From Streptomyces griseoviridis (GTDB taxonomy: Bacteria; Actinomycetota; Actinomycetes; Streptomycetales; Streptomycetaceae), in assembly GCA_014649155.1 (NCBI GenBank), contig BMSM01000007.1:1-64000 (forward strand): 64,000 nucleotides of DNA, given 5' to 3'. Below, one piece after another: positions 1-10,098 of the stretch. The position numbers and the translations under genes are program-made. The notes under the pieces are model-generated. The model ran no database searches. It was given only the letters and a program-made list of their open reading frames with translations, and was not told the origin of the DNA. Within the stretch, counting starts at the first letter, position 1. Each line of letters begins with the position of its first letter.

Positions 1-67
1 ACCACCGCACCACTCACGCCCCCGCACCGGCCCGACCGAGCACCGAACCGCATCGCCCCGCACACCC

Positions 68-130
68 GTCACCGCACCGCGTCCCGCGCGCTCCCCGCGC
101 GGGCGCGGCCGTCACCGCACCGCGTCCCGC
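68..130. repeat. 20-bp direct repeat around a gene end
   Basis: The same 20 bases occur at 68-87 and 111-130, 43 bp apart. The second copy holds the stop codon and last codons of the YyaL-like gene (minus strand), so the gene end has been copied just downstream of itself. The hairpin at 83-103 lies between the copies. Confidence 0.8.
83..103 (-). terminator. Hairpin downstream of the YyaL-like gene
   Basis: A perfect 8-bp stem (83-90 with 96-103) closes a 5-base loop, 9 bases past the stop codon of the minus-strand gene. It is GC only, with no U tract, as is usual for Streptomyces terminators. Its function is inferred from position. Confidence 0.5.
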
Positions 131-2118
131 AGCCGCCCCACGTCCGTCGTGGGCGCCTCGCAGACGAAGCCCCGGCACACGTACGCCGCCGGCCGCCCCT
201 GCACGAGCGGTCGTCCGGCCAGCAGCGGGAACTCCTCGCTGCCCTCCTCGCCGAAGGCGACCACCATCCCCGGCGCGGTCCCGAGCAGCGCGGCCCGGCG
301 CAGCTCCCCGTCGCCCACGACGGCGACCTCGCGCGGGCCGTCCAGATACGCCTCCGCCACGGCCAGCCCCCATCCGACGAACCTCGGCACCCGGGGCCCC
401 AGCGCCTTCACCACGCCCAGCGCGTGCTCCGCGGCCTCCCGGTGCGGCGCGGACCCGGTGTGCGCGGCGTACGTCAGCAGCGCGCCCGCCGCCGCCGTCC
501 ACCCGGAGGGCGTCGCGTTGTCCGTCGGGTCCTGCGGTCGCCGGATCAGCCGCTCCGCGTCGACGGCCGTGTCGTACAGCGACCCCGCCTCGTCCCGGAA
601 CCGGGTCAGTACGTGGTCCAGGAGCAGCCCGGCGAAGTCCAGCCAGACGCCCTCCCCGGTGACGGAGGCCAGCGCGAGGAAGCCCTCGGCGACATCGGCG
701 TAGTCCTCCAGGACGCCCGCACTGGCGCCGGCCCGCCCGTCCTTGCTGGTGCGGGTGAGCCGCCCCTGGTCGTCCAGGTGCAGCCGGACCATCAGGTCGG
801 CGGCGGCGACGGCGGCCTCGATGAGGTCGGGCCGGTCGAAGTAGGCGCCGGTCTCGGCGAGCGCGGCGATCGCGAGGCCGTTCCAGGCGGCGACGACCTT
901 GTCGTCCCGGCCGGGCGCCGGCCGCCCGGCCCGCGCCGCGAGCAGCCGCTCCCGTACGGAGAGCACCCGCTCGGCGTCGAACACGCCTTCGTGCTGGGGG
1001 AGCTGGAGCACCGAGGCGCCGTGCTCGAAGGTGCCCTCCTCGGTCACCCCGAAGTACTGCGCGGCGAGGGCGGCGTCGGCGTCCCCGAGTACCTCCCGGA
1101 GCTGCTCGGGCGTCCAGACGTAGTAGGCGCCCTCGACGTGCCGCCCGGTGCCGTCGTCGCTGTCGGCGTCCAGCGCGGAGGCGAACCCGCCCTCGGCGGT
1201 GCGCAGTTCGCGGACCAGGAAGTCGGCGGTCTCCAGGGCGATCCGCCGGGCGAGGCCGGAGCCGGTGGACCGCCACAGGTGGGCGTGGACCCGGGCCAGC
1301 AGCGCGTTGTCGTACAGCATCTTCTCGAAGTGCGGCACGACCCACTCCCGGTCCACCGAGTACCGGGCGAAGCCGCCGCCCAGCTGGTCGTAGATCCCGC
1401 CCCGGGCCATCCGCTCGCAGGTGTCCACCGCCATCTGCAACGCGCCCTCGGCGCCGGTGCGGGCGTGGTGGCGCAGCAGGAACTCGATCACCATCGACGG
1501 CGGGAACTTCGGCGCCCCGCCGAATCCGCCGTGCCGCGCGTCGTACTCCCGGGTCAGGCCCAGCAGCGCCCCCGCCAGCTCCTCCTCGCCGGGGGCCCGG
1601 GCGTCGCCGTAGGAGATCTCCCGCCCGGCGAGGTCCTGGACGATCTTCCCGGCGACCTCGGTGACCTCCCCGCGCCGGTCGGTCCACGCCTGGTGCACCC
1701 CGGCCAGGACCTGCCGGAAGGACGGCATGCCCTGGCGGGGCGCGGGCGGGTAGTACGTGCCGAAGTAGAAGGGCTCGGCGTCCGGCGTGAGGAACACCGT
1801 CATCGGCCATCCGCCCTGCCCGGTCGCCGCCTGCACGGCCTCCATGTAGACGGCGTCGACGTCGGGCCGCTCCTCGCGGTCGACCTTGACGCTGACGAAG
1901 TGCGAGTTGAGGAAGTCGGCGGTGGCCTGGTCCTCGAAGGACTCGTGGGCCATGACGTGACACCAGTGACACGCCGAGTAGCCGACCGACAGCAGTACCG
2001 GCACGTCCCGCCGCCGCGCCTCCTCGAACGCCTCCTCCGACCAGGGCCACCAGTGGACGGGGTTGTCGGCGTGCTGCAGCAGGTAGGGGGACGTCTCGCG
2101 GGCCAGTCGGTTCGCCAT
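112..2118 (-). CDS. Thioredoxin-fold DUF255 protein (YyaL / spermatogenesis-associated protein 20 family)
   Basis: The 668-aa product starts [20 protein letters not shown], the hallmark N-terminus of the YyaL/SSP411 family. A thioredoxin-like domain fills about residues 1-170 with a CHWC redox motif at 50-53 and the '[11 protein letters not shown]' strand typical of the family. The rest is the (alpha/alpha)6 barrel-like part resembling N-acylglucosamine 2-epimerases. The physiological substrate of the family is not known. ATG at 2118 was chosen because it begins at the conserved MANRL; an ATG three codons upstream (2127) is possible. A far longer open frame runs upstream to about 4485, but it is antisense to the TPR gene and is only an effect of high GC. 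It is divergent from the STAND ATPase at 2290. Confidence 0.93.
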   Translation of the reverse strand: MANRLARETSPYLLQHADNPVHWWPWSEEAFEEARRRDVPVLLSVGYSACHWCHVMAHESFEDQATADFLNSHFVSVKVDREERPDVDAVYMEAVQAATGQGGWPMTVFLTPDAEPFYFGTYYPPAPRQGMPSFRQVLAGVHQAWTDRRGEVTEVAGKIVQDLAGREISYGDARAPGEEELAGALLGLTREYDARHGGFGGAPKFPPSMVIEFLLRHHARTGAEGALQMAVDTCERMARGGIYDQLGGGFARYSVDREWVVPHFEKMLYDNALLARVHAHLWRSTGSGLARRIALETADFLVRELRTAEGGFASALDADSDDGTGRHVEGAYYVWTPEQLREVLGDADAALAAQYFGVTEEGTFEHGASVLQLPQHEGVFDAERVLSVRERLLAARAGRPAPGRDDKVVAAWNGLAIAALAETGAYFDRPDLIEAAVAAADLMVRLHLDDQGRLTRTSKDGRAGASAGVLEDYADVAEGFLALASVTGEGVWLDFAGLLLDHVLTRFRDEAGSLYDTAVDAERLIRRPQDPTDNATPSGWTAAAGALLTYAAHTGSAPHREAAEHALGVVKALGPRVPRFVGWGLAVAEAYLDGPREVAVVGDGELRRAALLGTAPGMVVAFGEEGSEEFPLLAGRPLVQGRPAAYVCRGFVCEAPTTDVGRLRDAVR

Positions 2119-2289
2119 GGGGTCCATCCTGCCCCAGTACCCGCGCCTCCCCGGACGGCACACCGCCGCCGTCCCTCTTCCCAGGGCCTTCACCCGGCGG
2201 GACATTTGGCCGGGGGTCGACGTGGGAAGGACCCGTGGAGCGGCCGGGCGGCGCAGGGGGCGACCGGGGCCGCCGGAGGGGGACGGGAC

Positions 2290-5200
2290 ATGCGGGACAG
2301 TCATCGGGCGGAGGCCGAGCGGGTGCTCGCGCGGGCCGTCGAGGAGGAGGTCCGCCGCACCGGGGGCCGGGCCGACGGGAGCGTGCTGCTGGCGCGGGCG
2401 CGCGGCGCGCTGGACGCGATGGCGCGTACCGCCGCCGAGGAGTACGACGCGTACGTCCGGGCCCTGGACGAGGGCGAGGCCGGCCGGCTCACCTTCCGCC
2501 GGCGCTACGCCCAGGAGGGCGCCGGCACTCCCCTGCTGGTGGCCGGGGTCGCGGCCGTCGCCGCGGTGGTGGCCGACGTCGCCCTGGGCACCGGCACCGG
2601 CACCGCGGTCGGCGCGGGCGTCGCGGTCGGGGTGGTGGGCGCGGCGGCGACCGTGGTGAAGGTGGCCGGCGTCCATCTGCCCGCCGCCCATCACCGGGCC
2701 GGCGCGGCGCAGCAGCCCGGCGGCCCGGAGGCGCTGCGGTTGCAGTGGCTGACGGCGCTGGAGGTGCGCGGCATCCGGCCGTTCCTGGACCAGCAGCGGG
2801 TGCTGGCCGCGTCGACGGGGCCGAGCAAGCCGGGGCCGAAGCTCCGCGGCGCCGACAAGAGCGCGGCGGCCCGCGGGCGGACGGTGCTGGAACAGTCGTT
2901 CGGGCAGCTTCCGGTGCCGGAGGGGGTGTTCGCGGGGCGGCGGCGGGAGACGGCGCGGCTGCGGCAGTGGGTGCGGGAGGCCCGCGCGAGCACCGAGACG
3001 AAACCGACGGTGGTGGTGCTGCACGGGGCGCCCGGCAGCGGCCGTACGACGCTGGCGGTGCGGGCCGCCCACGACCTGAAGGACCACTTCCGCGGTGCCT
3101 GCGTGGTGGACCTGCGCGGCGACACCTCCGGGGAGACGCCGCTGTCCACCCGGGACGCGCTGCTGCACCTGCTCAACCGGCTCGGCGCGCCCCGCGAGCA
3201 ACTGCTGTTCCGGGAGCGTTCCTCGGCGGACCAGCAGGTCAGACGGCTGAGCGAGCTGTACCACCAGCATCTGACGGGCGTCCCGGTCGTCGTCGTACTC
3301 GATGACGCCAGTGACGTGGAGCAGGTGCGCACGCTGCTCCCTGAGCGGTCCGACAGCCTCGTCCTGGTCACCGCGCGGCACCCGCTGGAGCTGCCCGCGG
3401 ACCTGCCGGCCCGGGTGCACCACCTCCCCGTGGAGCCGCTGGACGCGGCCGGCGCCGAGGAGCTGCTGCGGGCCGCCGCGCAGGACCCGGACGAGCCCTA
3501 CGACGCCGAGGCCGCCGACCGGGTGCGGGAGCTGTGCGGGGGGCTGCCGCTGGCACTGCGGATCGCCGGTTCCGCGCTGGGACCGCGCTCGCCCCGCGCC
3601 CTCGCCGCCGACCTGGGCGCCTACGGTCCGGTGGAGCCGGCCGAGCGGGCGCTGTGGCTGCGCTACACCGACCAGTCGGACGCGGCCCGCCGGCTGCTGC
3701 GCCGGCTCGCGCTGGCCGGCCGTACCTCCCTGGGCGCCGCCGCCGCCGCGGCGCTGCTCGCCACCGACGAGCCGGAGGCGACCCGGCAGCTCACCGCGCT
3801 GTCCCGGGCGGGGCTGATCGACCGGGTCCGGGGCAGCCGGTACCGCCTGCACGACGTGGTGCGGGCCTTCGCGCAGGCCCGGCTGGGCGACGAGGAGGAG
3901 GCGGCCGAGCGGACGGCGGCGCAGGAGCGGCTCATCGCGAACTACGGGGAGCTGGCCGACTCGGTACTGCGGCTGGTGGACGGCAACATGTCGACCCGCT
4001 CGGACCGGTTCGGCCCGCACGGCTTCACCTCGCTGGACGAGGCGCTGCGCTGGCTGGACGACGAGTCCAGCTTCATCACGGCGACGCTGCGGCACGCCGA
4101 GGGCGTCGACCAGGGCGCGGTCCTGAACCTGCTGGGCGCGCTGTGCGACTACTGCCTGCTCCGCGGCGACCTGTACCGGCTCGGGGAGATCAGCGACCTG
4201 GCGCAGGCCGTCGACCAGGGGCTGCTGCTGCGCTCGGTGCAGTGGCGCACCGGTATCGCGGCCCGGCAGCTCGGCGAGCTGGACAAGGCGCGGACCACGC
4301 TGACCTCGGTGGTCGACCTGTACCTGGAGGCACAGCACGACGCGGGCGCGGCCCGTGCGCTGACCTCGCTCGGCATCACCCTGCACCACCAGGGAGACCT
4401 GACCGGGGCGGCGGCCAAGCTGCACGAGGCCCTCGGCCTCCAGGCCGGTCCCGAGCTGGCCACCGACCGGGCGTGGACGCTGCACGCCCTGGCGGCGGTG
4501 CAGCGCGACCGGTCGCGGCTGGCGGAGGCCCTGGGGCTGCTGGAGGAGTCACTGGTCCTGCACCGCGCGGGCGAGTCGGTGCACGGCCAGGCATGGGCCC
4601 ACTACCAGCTCGGCCAGCTCCATCTGCGCCGCGGCGACGTGCCCCGCGCGGAGGCCGACCTGCGGGCCGCGCTCGGCCTGTACGGCCGCACCCAGGACGC
4701 CCGCGGCGAGGCGTGGGCGCTGACCCAGCTGGCGCGGGCCCGGCTGGTCGACCAGGACGCGGTGCGCGCGGTGGAGGACCTGTACCGGGCGGCGGCCCGG
4801 CACCGCGACAACGAGGACGCCCGCGGCGAGGCGTGGACCGTCTACTACCTGGGCCAGGCGCTGGAGGAGACCGGCGACCTGGACCGGGCCGTCCGCGAGC
4901 TGGAGCGGTCCCGGACGATGTTCTCCCGGATGCGGGACGTCTACGGCCTGGCCTGCGCCCGGCACCACTCGGCCCGCGTCACCCGCGACCAGCGCGCCGC
5001 GCAGACGGGCTCGCTGCGCAACTCCGGGTTCGCCCGCCAGCTCCTGGTCGACGCCCGTGCCGACTTCCGCCGGATCGGGGTCGCGCACGGCGAGGCGTGG
5101 ACCTGTCTGGAGCTGGCGGTGGTCGACGCGGGCAACGGCCGCACCGCGCAGGCCCTCGACCTGTGCGACGAGGCGGTCACGCTGTTCGCGTCGTACGGCG

Positions 5201-5493
5201 ACCGCCGCGGCGACGACTGGGCCCGCTTCCTGCGCTGCACCCTGCTGCCGTACGGGGCGCCCGGCGGTGTGGAGGTCGGTACGGCGGTGGCGCAGGAGGA
5301 GCTGGCCGAGCTGGCCCGCGCGACGCACCCGGCCCGCGACGAACGCCTGACGGACGGCCTGCGCGCCTACGAGCTGCTGCTGGAGCGCGGCGTCCGGCTG
5401 GAGTCCGGCTGGCAGGGCTGGCGCCTGGGCATGGTGCCGAACCGGCACGCGCGGGAGGTCATGGGGGTGGAGGTGGGGGTGGGGCAGGACTGA
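2290..5493 (+). CDS. NB-ARC STAND ATPase with C-terminal TPR array
   Basis: The product is 1067 aa. A charged N-terminal helix (about 1-75) is followed by a Gly/Ala/Val-rich hydrophobic stretch (about 78-125) that could insert in a membrane or form a glycine-zipper oligomerisation segment. The NB-ARC ATPase follows: P-loop GAPGSGRTT near 245, Walker B VVVVLDD near 333 and the GLPL motif near 418, then a winged-helix-like segment ending '[12 protein letters not shown]'. From about 640 onward there are repeated TPR-like helices (for example '[16 protein letters not shown]', '[16 protein letters not shown]'). It resembles the ATPase-TPR half of AfsR/SARP regulators but has no DNA-binding domain at either end. 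STAND proteins switch on nucleotide exchange and oligomerisation; the ligand and output here are unknown. ATG at 2290 is preceded by GGAGGGGGACGG. Confidence 0.9.
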   Translation: MRDSHRAEAERVLARAVEEEVRRTGGRADGSVLLARARGALDAMARTAAEEYDAYVRALDEGEAGRLTFRRRYAQEGAGTPLLVAGVAAVAAVVADVALGTGTGTAVGAGVAVGVVGAAATVVKVAGVHLPAAHHRAGAAQQPGGPEALRLQWLTALEVRGIRPFLDQQRVLAASTGPSKPGPKLRGADKSAAARGRTVLEQSFGQLPVPEGVFAGRRRETARLRQWVREARASTETKPTVVVLHGAPGSGRTTLAVRAAHDLKDHFRGACVVDLRGDTSGETPLSTRDALLHLLNRLGAPREQLLFRERSSADQQVRRLSELYHQHLTGVPVVVVLDDASDVEQVRTLLPERSDSLVLVTARHPLELPADLPARVHHLPVEPLDAAGAEELLRAAAQDPDEPYDAEAADRVRELCGGLPLALRIAGSALGPRSPRALAADLGAYGPVEPAERALWLRYTDQSDAARRLLRRLALAGRTSLGAAAAAALLATDEPEATRQLTALSRAGLIDRVRGSRYRLHDVVRAFAQARLGDEEEAAERTAAQERLIANYGELADSVLRLVDGNMSTRSDRFGPHGFTSLDEALRWLDDESSFITATLRHAEGVDQGAVLNLLGALCDYCLLRGDLYRLGEISDLAQAVDQGLLLRSVQWRTGIAARQLGELDKARTTLTSVVDLYLEAQHDAGAARALTSLGITLHHQGDLTGAAAKLHEALGLQAGPELATDRAWTLHALAAVQRDRSRLAEALGLLEESLVLHRAGESVHGQAWAHYQLGQLHLRRGDVPRAEADLRAALGLYGRTQDARGEAWALTQLARARLVDQDAVRAVEDLYRAAARHRDNEDARGEAWTVYYLGQALEETGDLDRAVRELERSRTMFSRMRDVYGLACARHHSARVTRDQRAAQTGSLRNSGFARQLLVDARADFRRIGVAHGEAWTCLELAVVDAGNGRTAQALDLCDEAVTLFASYGDRRGDDWARFLRCTLLPYGAPGGVEVGTAVAQEELAELARATHPARDERLTDGLRAYELLLERGVRLESGWQGWRLGMVPNRHAREVMGVEVGVGQD

Positions 5494-5529
5494 GCGGCCG
5501 CGCGGGCGGCCGCCGGCCCTGCCGCGCCC

Positions 5530-5775
5530 TCAGCCCTGCTGCGGCTTGGCCCGGCCGGAGACCGGGCCGCCCTCCGGCTCCGTCTCGGCGGACTCCGTGA
5601 AGTCGACCTTGCCCATGTGCCGGTTCATCGACTTCATCAGGAACCACACCGCCACCGCCATCACCGCGAAGACGATGAAGCCGAGGACGCCGGGGGTGAC
5701 CTTGTTCTCGTCCACCTCGGCGAGGGTGACGAGGTGCGTCATTGCCTGGCTTGCGCTAGCGCTCATGTCAGGCAT
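5530..5775 (-). CDS. Small single-pass membrane protein downstream of mca
   Basis: This 81-aa protein has one transmembrane segment (about residues 30-48, GVLGFIVFAVMAVAVWFL) followed by a basic, then acidic tail. Its start overlaps the mca stop: the ATG at 5775 precedes the mca TGA (5770-5768). An alternative ATG at 5766 begins just after that stop and would give MSASASQ. Either way translation is probably coupled to mca. No function is known to me. The pairing with mca is conserved in Streptomyces as I recall it. Confidence 0.8.
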   Translation of the reverse strand: MPDMSASASQAMTHLVTLAEVDENKVTPGVLGFIVFAVMAVAVWFLMKSMNRHMGKVDFTESAETEPEGGPVSGRAKPQQG

Positions 5776-6649
5776 TGTCCCGGATGCCCGCGAAGAGGTC
5801 GTCCTCGGGGAGGGAAGTGTCCACGAGCGACTTCGCCAGCTCGTACTCCTCGGTGGGCCAGACCTCCTTCTGGAGGTCCATCGGAACGCGGAACCAGCCC
5901 CCCTCGGGGTCGATCTGCGTGGCGTGCGCGATCAGCGCCTTGTCCCGGATCTCGAAGAATTCGGCGCACGGCACGTGGGTGGTGAGGGTGCGCTCGACGC
6001 GCTCGATCTCGTTCCACCGCTTGAGCCAGTCCCCGTAGGGGGACTCCAGGCCGCGGTCGAGCATGGCCTGGTGCAGGGCCTCGGTGCGGGGCCGGTTGAA
6101 GCCCTGGTTGTAGTACACCTTCAGCGGCTGGAACGCCGGTCCGTACTCGCTCTCCGGGTACTTCTCGGTGTCCGTCGCCCCCTCGAACGCCACCATCGTG
6201 ATCTTGTGGGTCATGATGTGGTCGGGGTGCGGATAACCGCCGTTCTCGTCGTACGTGGTGATCACCTGCGGCCGGAAGGCGCGGATCTTGCGCACCAGCT
6301 CGCCGGCCGCCTTGTCGACGTCCTCCAGGGCGAAGCAGCCCTCCGGCAGCGGCGGCAGCGGGTCGCCCTCGGGCAGCCCGGAGTCGACGAAGCCGAGCCA
6401 CTCCTGCTTGACGCCCAGGATCTCGCGGGCCTCGTCCATCTCCTTCCGGCGTACCTCGTGAATGTTCTCCTCGATGTACGGGTCCCCCTGGAGCTTGGGG
6501 TTGAGGATGGAGCCGCGTTCCCCGCCCGTGCAGGTCACCACGAGCACGTCCACCCCCTCGGACACGTACTTCGCCATGGTGGCCGCGCCCTTGCTCGACT
6601 CGTCGTCGGGGTGGGCGTGTACGGCCATCAGTCGCAGCTGGTCAGTCAA
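5768..6649 (-). CDS. mca: Mycothiol S-conjugate amidase
   Basis: The 293-aa product is a zinc amidase of the PIG-L/LmbE fold. It cleaves mycothiol S-conjugates, releasing a mercapturic acid for export and GlcN-Ins for mycothiol resynthesis, and so takes part in electrophile and antibiotic detoxification in the cytoplasm. The zinc motif HAHPDDE lies at 11-17, with a further PHPDH motif near residue 140. The start is TTG at 6649 (TTG ACT GAC CAG), preceded by GAGGA at a good distance. No ATG fits, and the family N-terminus MTDQLRLMAVHAHPDDE begins exactly here. It is divergent from the DUF4307 gene at 6800. Confidence 0.96.
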   Translation of the reverse strand: MTDQLRLMAVHAHPDDESSKGAATMAKYVSEGVDVLVVTCTGGERGSILNPKLQGDPYIEENIHEVRRKEMDEAREILGVKQEWLGFVDSGLPEGDPLPPLPEGCFALEDVDKAAGELVRKIRAFRPQVITTYDENGGYPHPDHIMTHKITMVAFEGATDTEKYPESEYGPAFQPLKVYYNQGFNRPRTEALHQAMLDRGLESPYGDWLKRWNEIERVERTLTTHVPCAEFFEIRDKALIAHATQIDPEGGWFRVPMDLQKEVWPTEEYELAKSLVDTSLPEDDLFAGIRDNA

Positions 6650-6684
6650 GACTCGATCCTCGGTTAAGTCGGCGCCCCGGTGTC

Positions 6685-6712
6685 TTCGAGCGCGTTCGGC
6701 GGCTTCTATAGT
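6685..6712 (+). promoter_or_regulatory. Candidate promoter for the DUF4307 gene
   Basis: TTCGAG (6685-6690) and TATAGT (6707-6712) are spaced by 16 bp, about 88 bp before the ATG at 6800. TATAGT is a good sigma-HrdB-type -10 in an otherwise GC-rich region. The -35 is weak. Confidence 0.45.
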
Positions 6713-6799
6713 GACCGAATCGGAGGGCGAATAATTCCGGGGTCGTGCTCCCGGGGCCCCTTTCGGGACATCCGTCCCGCTCCTGCCGAGAGGACGATC

Positions 6800-7198
6800 A
6801 TGAGTACGGCGACGACACGCCCGCCCGAGAGCCGCTACGGCCGTTCCTCGGACGCCCGGGCGGATCGTACGCTCAAGGTCGTCGGCACGGTCCTCGGGGC
6901 CGCCCTGCTCGCGCTGATCGGCTGGTTCGCGTACCACTACGTGGGGCAGAGCGGGATCAGCGGCGAGGTGATCACCTTCGAGACCGGCGAGGACGCGGTG
7001 AAGGTGCACCTGGAGGTGCACAAGGACGCCGGTGTCGACGGCTACTGCACCGTGCGCTCCCAGTCGGAGGACGGCGCCGAGGTGGGCCGGGCGGACTTCC
7101 GCTTCAGCGGTGACCGGACCCGCTTCGACCAGGTCGTCACGCTGCGCACCAAGGCTCCCGGCTCCACGGCGGAGCTGCTCGGCTGCCACACGGACTGA
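6800..7198 (+). CDS. DUF4307 single-pass membrane protein
   Basis: The product is 132 aa. A short polar N-terminus (1-26) precedes one transmembrane helix (about 27-50), then an extracytoplasmic beta-rich domain with two cysteines (in GYCTV and LLGCHTD). This is the layout of the actinobacterial DUF4307 family, whose function is unknown. The ATG at 6800 is preceded by GAGAGGACG. It lies between mca (divergent) and greA (same strand, 185 bp downstream). Confidence 0.85.
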   Translation: MSTATTRPPESRYGRSSDARADRTLKVVGTVLGAALLALIGWFAYHYVGQSGISGEVITFETGEDAVKVHLEVHKDAGVDGYCTVRSQSEDGAEVGRADFRFSGDRTRFDQVVTLRTKAPGSTAELLGCHTD

Positions 7199-7383
7199 GC
7201 CCGGGGCCGCGCACCCGGTCACGCCGACACTTCGGGGCTGACCTGCGTCGACGTGAATCTGGTGCCTTATGTCCTCCCCCTTTGGCCGCGCAATTGTTAG
7301 GCTCGTGGTTTCGCCCTTCCGTGAAGGAACATGCTTCTGGGTAGGGCGATGCTTTGTATTCCCGGTACGGACGAGGAGCACCT

Positions 7384-7881
7384 GTGACCCAGACCAGCGA
7401 GAACGTCACCTGGCTCACCCAGGAGGCGTACAACAAGCTCAAGGAGGAGCTTGACTACCTTACTGGTCCTGCGCGCACGGAGATCTCTGCCAAGATCGCC
7501 GCGGCGCGTGAGGAGGGGGACCTGCGCGAGAACGGCGGGTACCACGCGGCGAAGGAGGAGCAGGGCAAGCAGGAGCTCCGTGTGCGCCAGCTGACCCAGC
7601 TCCTGGAGACCGCCAAGGTGGGTGAGGCGCCCGCGGCCAACGGTGCCGTCGCGCCGGGCATGGTCGTCACGATCGCCTTCGACGGCGACGAGGACGACAC
7701 GCTGACGTTCCTGCTCGCCTCCCGCGAGTACGCGAGCGCCGACATCGAGACGTACTCGCCGCAGTCCCCGCTCGGCACCGGCGTGATCGGCCGCAAGGTC
7801 GGCGACGACGCCCAGTACGAGCTGCCGAACGGCAAGAAGGCCTCCGTCAAGATCCTCAAGGCCGAGCCGTACAACGGCTGA
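7384..7881 (+). CDS. greA: Transcription elongation factor GreA
   Basis: The 165-aa product, of normal length for the family, has an N-terminal antiparallel coiled coil (about 8-85, with the acidic tip motif 'AREEGDLRENGGYHAAKEEQ') and a C-terminal FKBP-like domain (about 90-165). GreA enters the secondary channel of RNA polymerase and stimulates cleavage of backtracked transcripts. The start is GTG at 7384, preceded by GAGGAG; an in-frame ATG at 7354 lacks a ribosome binding site. A strong terminator follows at 7895. Confidence 0.97.
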   Translation: MTQTSENVTWLTQEAYNKLKEELDYLTGPARTEISAKIAAAREEGDLRENGGYHAAKEEQGKQELRVRQLTQLLETAKVGEAPAANGAVAPGMVVTIAFDGDEDDTLTFLLASREYASADIETYSPQSPLGTGVIGRKVGDDAQYELPNGKKASVKILKAEPYNG

Positions 7882-7894
7882 CCGCACGCATGGC

Positions 7895-7927
7895 AGGCCC
7901 CCGGCGTCCGTGTGACGCCGGGGGCCT
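7895..7927 (+). terminator. Terminator of greA
   Basis: A perfect 14-bp stem (7895-7908 with 7914-7927) with a 5-base loop begins 13 bases after the greA stop. No clear U tract follows. Confidence 0.8.
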
Positions 7928-8122
7928 CGTCGTGCGCCCCTTCATGCTCCCGGCCAGGGGTGCCGATCCGCGCCTCGTCCGGACCGGTCGGGAGGGCGCT
8001 CCCAGCGCAGCGCCGGGTAACGCGCTGGGCGAGGAGGGCCGGCATCCGCTCCTCCGGGAGGGTCGGGGCCACCTCGGTCCGCCGCTCGCTGTCCGTATGC
8101 CCTGTGCCCTGTGCCCGAACGC

Positions 8123-8159
8123 CGGAGTCCCCGTCACGACGCGCGTGAAGGGGACTCCG
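8123..8159 (-). terminator. Terminator of the DrrAB-type ABC operon
   Basis: A perfect 10-bp stem (8123-8132 with 8150-8159) lies about 40 bases past the stop of the permease gene on the minus strand. The 7928-8196 gap between the two terminators holds no other recognisable feature. Confidence 0.65.
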
Positions 8160-8196
8160 GGTCGCCTCTGGCCGCCCTCTTCGGAGGAGTCGGGGG

Positions 8197-9054
8197 CTAC
8201 CCCGCCGCCCCGCGGTACTTGCGCACCGCCAGTGTCCGGAAGACGGCGATGATCAGGATCGAGTAGAGCAGCGTGGCCCACACCGGGTGCTGCATCGGCC
8301 AGGCGTCGGAGGTGGACACCCCGGGGTTGCCGAACAGCTCGCGGCACGCCTGGACGCTGGCGCTGAACGGGTTCCAGTCGGCGATGTGCCGCAGCCAGGG
8401 CGTCATCTGGGTGGAGTCCACGAAGGCGTTGGAGACGAAGGTGACGGGGAACAGCCAGATGATGCCGCCCGAGGTCGCCGCCTCCGGGGTGCGTACGGAC
8501 AGGCCGATGAGCGCGCCGATCCAGGTGAAGGCGTAGCCGAGGAGCAGGAGCAGGCCGAAGCCGGCCAGGATTCTGCCGGGGTCGGTCGGTTCCGCGGTGC
8601 CGGTGCGCCAGCCGACGAGCAGGGCGACGATCGCGAGGACGAGCAGGGTGACGGCCGTCTGCGCGAGGTCGGCGACGGTACGGCCGGTCAGCACCGCGCC
8701 CCGGGCCATCGGCAGCGAGCGGAACCGGTCGACGAGGCCCTTCTGCATGTCGTCCGCGATGCCGGCGGCCGATCCGGCGGTGGCGAAGGTGACGGTCTGC
8801 GCGAAGATGCCCGCCATCAGGAAGTCCTTGTAGACGCCCGAGTCGGTGGTGCTGCCGACCTTGATGGAACCGCCGAAGACGTAGGTGAACAGCACCACGA
8901 ACATCACCGGCTGGATGATGCCGAAGAGGACCATCTCGGGGATGCGGGTCATCCGGATCAGGTTCCGGCGGGCGACGACCAGGGAGTCGCGTACGGACCG
9001 GACGAGGCGGTTGCCGGGCACGTCGGCGCGGACGGCATCGGTGACGGCGCTCAC
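8197..9054 (-). CDS. ABC-2 type permease (DrrB family)
   Basis: This 285-aa integral membrane protein has six predicted helices and the ABC-2 motif region around 'GLVDRFRSLPMARGAVLTGRTVADL', which is typical of DrrB/daunorubicin-resistance permeases. It would form the membrane half of an exporter with the ATPase immediately upstream. The GTG start (9054) overlaps the ATPase stop by 4 bases (GTGA), so the two are translationally coupled. The substrate cannot be told from sequence; these pairs often export hydrophobic drugs or lipids. Confidence 0.93.
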   Translation of the reverse strand: MSAVTDAVRADVPGNRLVRSVRDSLVVARRNLIRMTRIPEMVLFGIIQPVMFVVLFTYVFGGSIKVGSTTDSGVYKDFLMAGIFAQTVTFATAGSAAGIADDMQKGLVDRFRSLPMARGAVLTGRTVADLAQTAVTLLVLAIVALLVGWRTGTAEPTDPGRILAGFGLLLLLGYAFTWIGALIGLSVRTPEAATSGGIIWLFPVTFVSNAFVDSTQMTPWLRHIADWNPFSASVQACRELFGNPGVSTSDAWPMQHPVWATLLYSILIIAVFRTLAVRKYRGAAG

Positions 9055-10037
9055 TGGGCGGCCTCCTTGCCGGACTGGGGCCCCTCGGTCCCTTCGGTCT
9101 CGGCCGCGTGGCCGGTGAGGGAGAGGAAGACGTCGTCGAGGGTGGGACGGCGCAGGCCGATGTCGTCGATCTCGATGCCGCGGCCGTCCAGCTCGCGGAT
9201 GATCTCGGAGAGAAGCTTGGCGCCGCCGGTGACGGGGACGGTGAGCTTGCGCATGTGGTCCTCGACCGTGGCCTCGCCCTTGCCGAGGCCGCCCAGTACG
9301 GCCGCGGCGGCGGAGAGGTGCTCGCGGTCGTGCACCACGACCTCGACGCGCTCGCCGCCGGTGCGGGCCTTGAGCTGGTCGGAGGTGCCCTGGGCGATCA
9401 CCCGGCCGTGGTCGACCACGGCGATGTCGTGGGCGAGGTGGTCGGCCTCCTCCAGGTACTGGGTGGTCAGCAGCAGGGTGGTACCGCCGGAGACGAGCTG
9501 CTTGATGACCTCCCACAGCTGCTGCCGGTTGCGGGGGTCGAGGCCGGTGGTCGGCTCGTCCATGAACATCACCGGCGGCGAGACCACCAGGGCGGCGGCC
9601 AGGTCGAGCCTGCGGCGCATACCGCCGGAGTACGTCTTGGCGGGCCGGTCGGCGGCGTCGGCGAGGTGGAACTGCTCCAGCAGCTCGGCGGCGCGCGCCT
9701 TCGCCGGCTTCGCGCGCATCTGGTAGAGCTGACCGACCATCTGGAGGTTCTCCCGGCCGGTCAGGTACTCGTCGACCGCCGCGAACTGGCCGGAGAGGCC
9801 GATCGAGCGGCGTACGGCGTCGGGCTGTCCCAGCACGTCGAGGCCGGCGACGACCGCCCGGCCCCGGTCGGGCCGCAGCAGGGTCGTCAGGCAGCGGACG
9901 GCGGTGGTCTTGCCCGCGCCGTTCGGCCCGAGCAGGCCCAGGACCGTGCCCTCGGGGACGTCGAGGTCGACGCCGTCCAGAGCCTTTACGTCGCCGAAGG
10001 TCTTCACCAGGCCCTCGGCATAGATGGCGCCAGGCAT
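9051..10037 (-). CDS. ABC exporter ATP-binding protein (DrrA family)
   Basis: The product is 328 aa. Walker A GPNGAGKTT is at 37-45, the signature YSGGM around 136-140 and Walker B VMFMDEP at 156-162. A C-terminal DrrA-type extension after about 230 ends with the regulatory-domain motif 'RRPTLDDVFLSLTGH'. ATG at 10037 has GGAG six bases upstream; an in-frame GTG at 10049 lacks one. The leader (10038-10378) is dominated by a tandem repeat array. It forms an operon with the permease at 8197. Confidence 0.94.
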   Translation of the reverse strand: MPGAIYAEGLVKTFGDVKALDGVDLDVPEGTVLGLLGPNGAGKTTAVRCLTTLLRPDRGRAVVAGLDVLGQPDAVRRSIGLSGQFAAVDEYLTGRENLQMVGQLYQMRAKPAKARAAELLEQFHLADAADRPAKTYSGGMRRRLDLAAALVVSPPVMFMDEPTTGLDPRNRQQLWEVIKQLVSGGTTLLLTTQYLEEADHLAHDIAVVDHGRVIAQGTSDQLKARTGGERVEVVVHDREHLSAAAAVLGGLGKGEATVEDHMRKLTVPVTGGAKLLSEIIRELDGRGIEIDDIGLRRPTLDDVFLSLTGHAAETEGTEGPQSGKEAAQ

Positions 10038-10098
10038 ATGAGTCTCCACGTCGTCGGGGATGCTTCGCTGTGCCTCGGTCGTGCGTCGGTACTGCCTT

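Noticed and set aside
112..4485. A 1457-codon open frame on the minus strand
   Set aside because: Only the part from 2118 down matches a protein family. The rest is antisense to the STAND ATPase and is open because high-GC codon use suppresses stops on the opposite strand.
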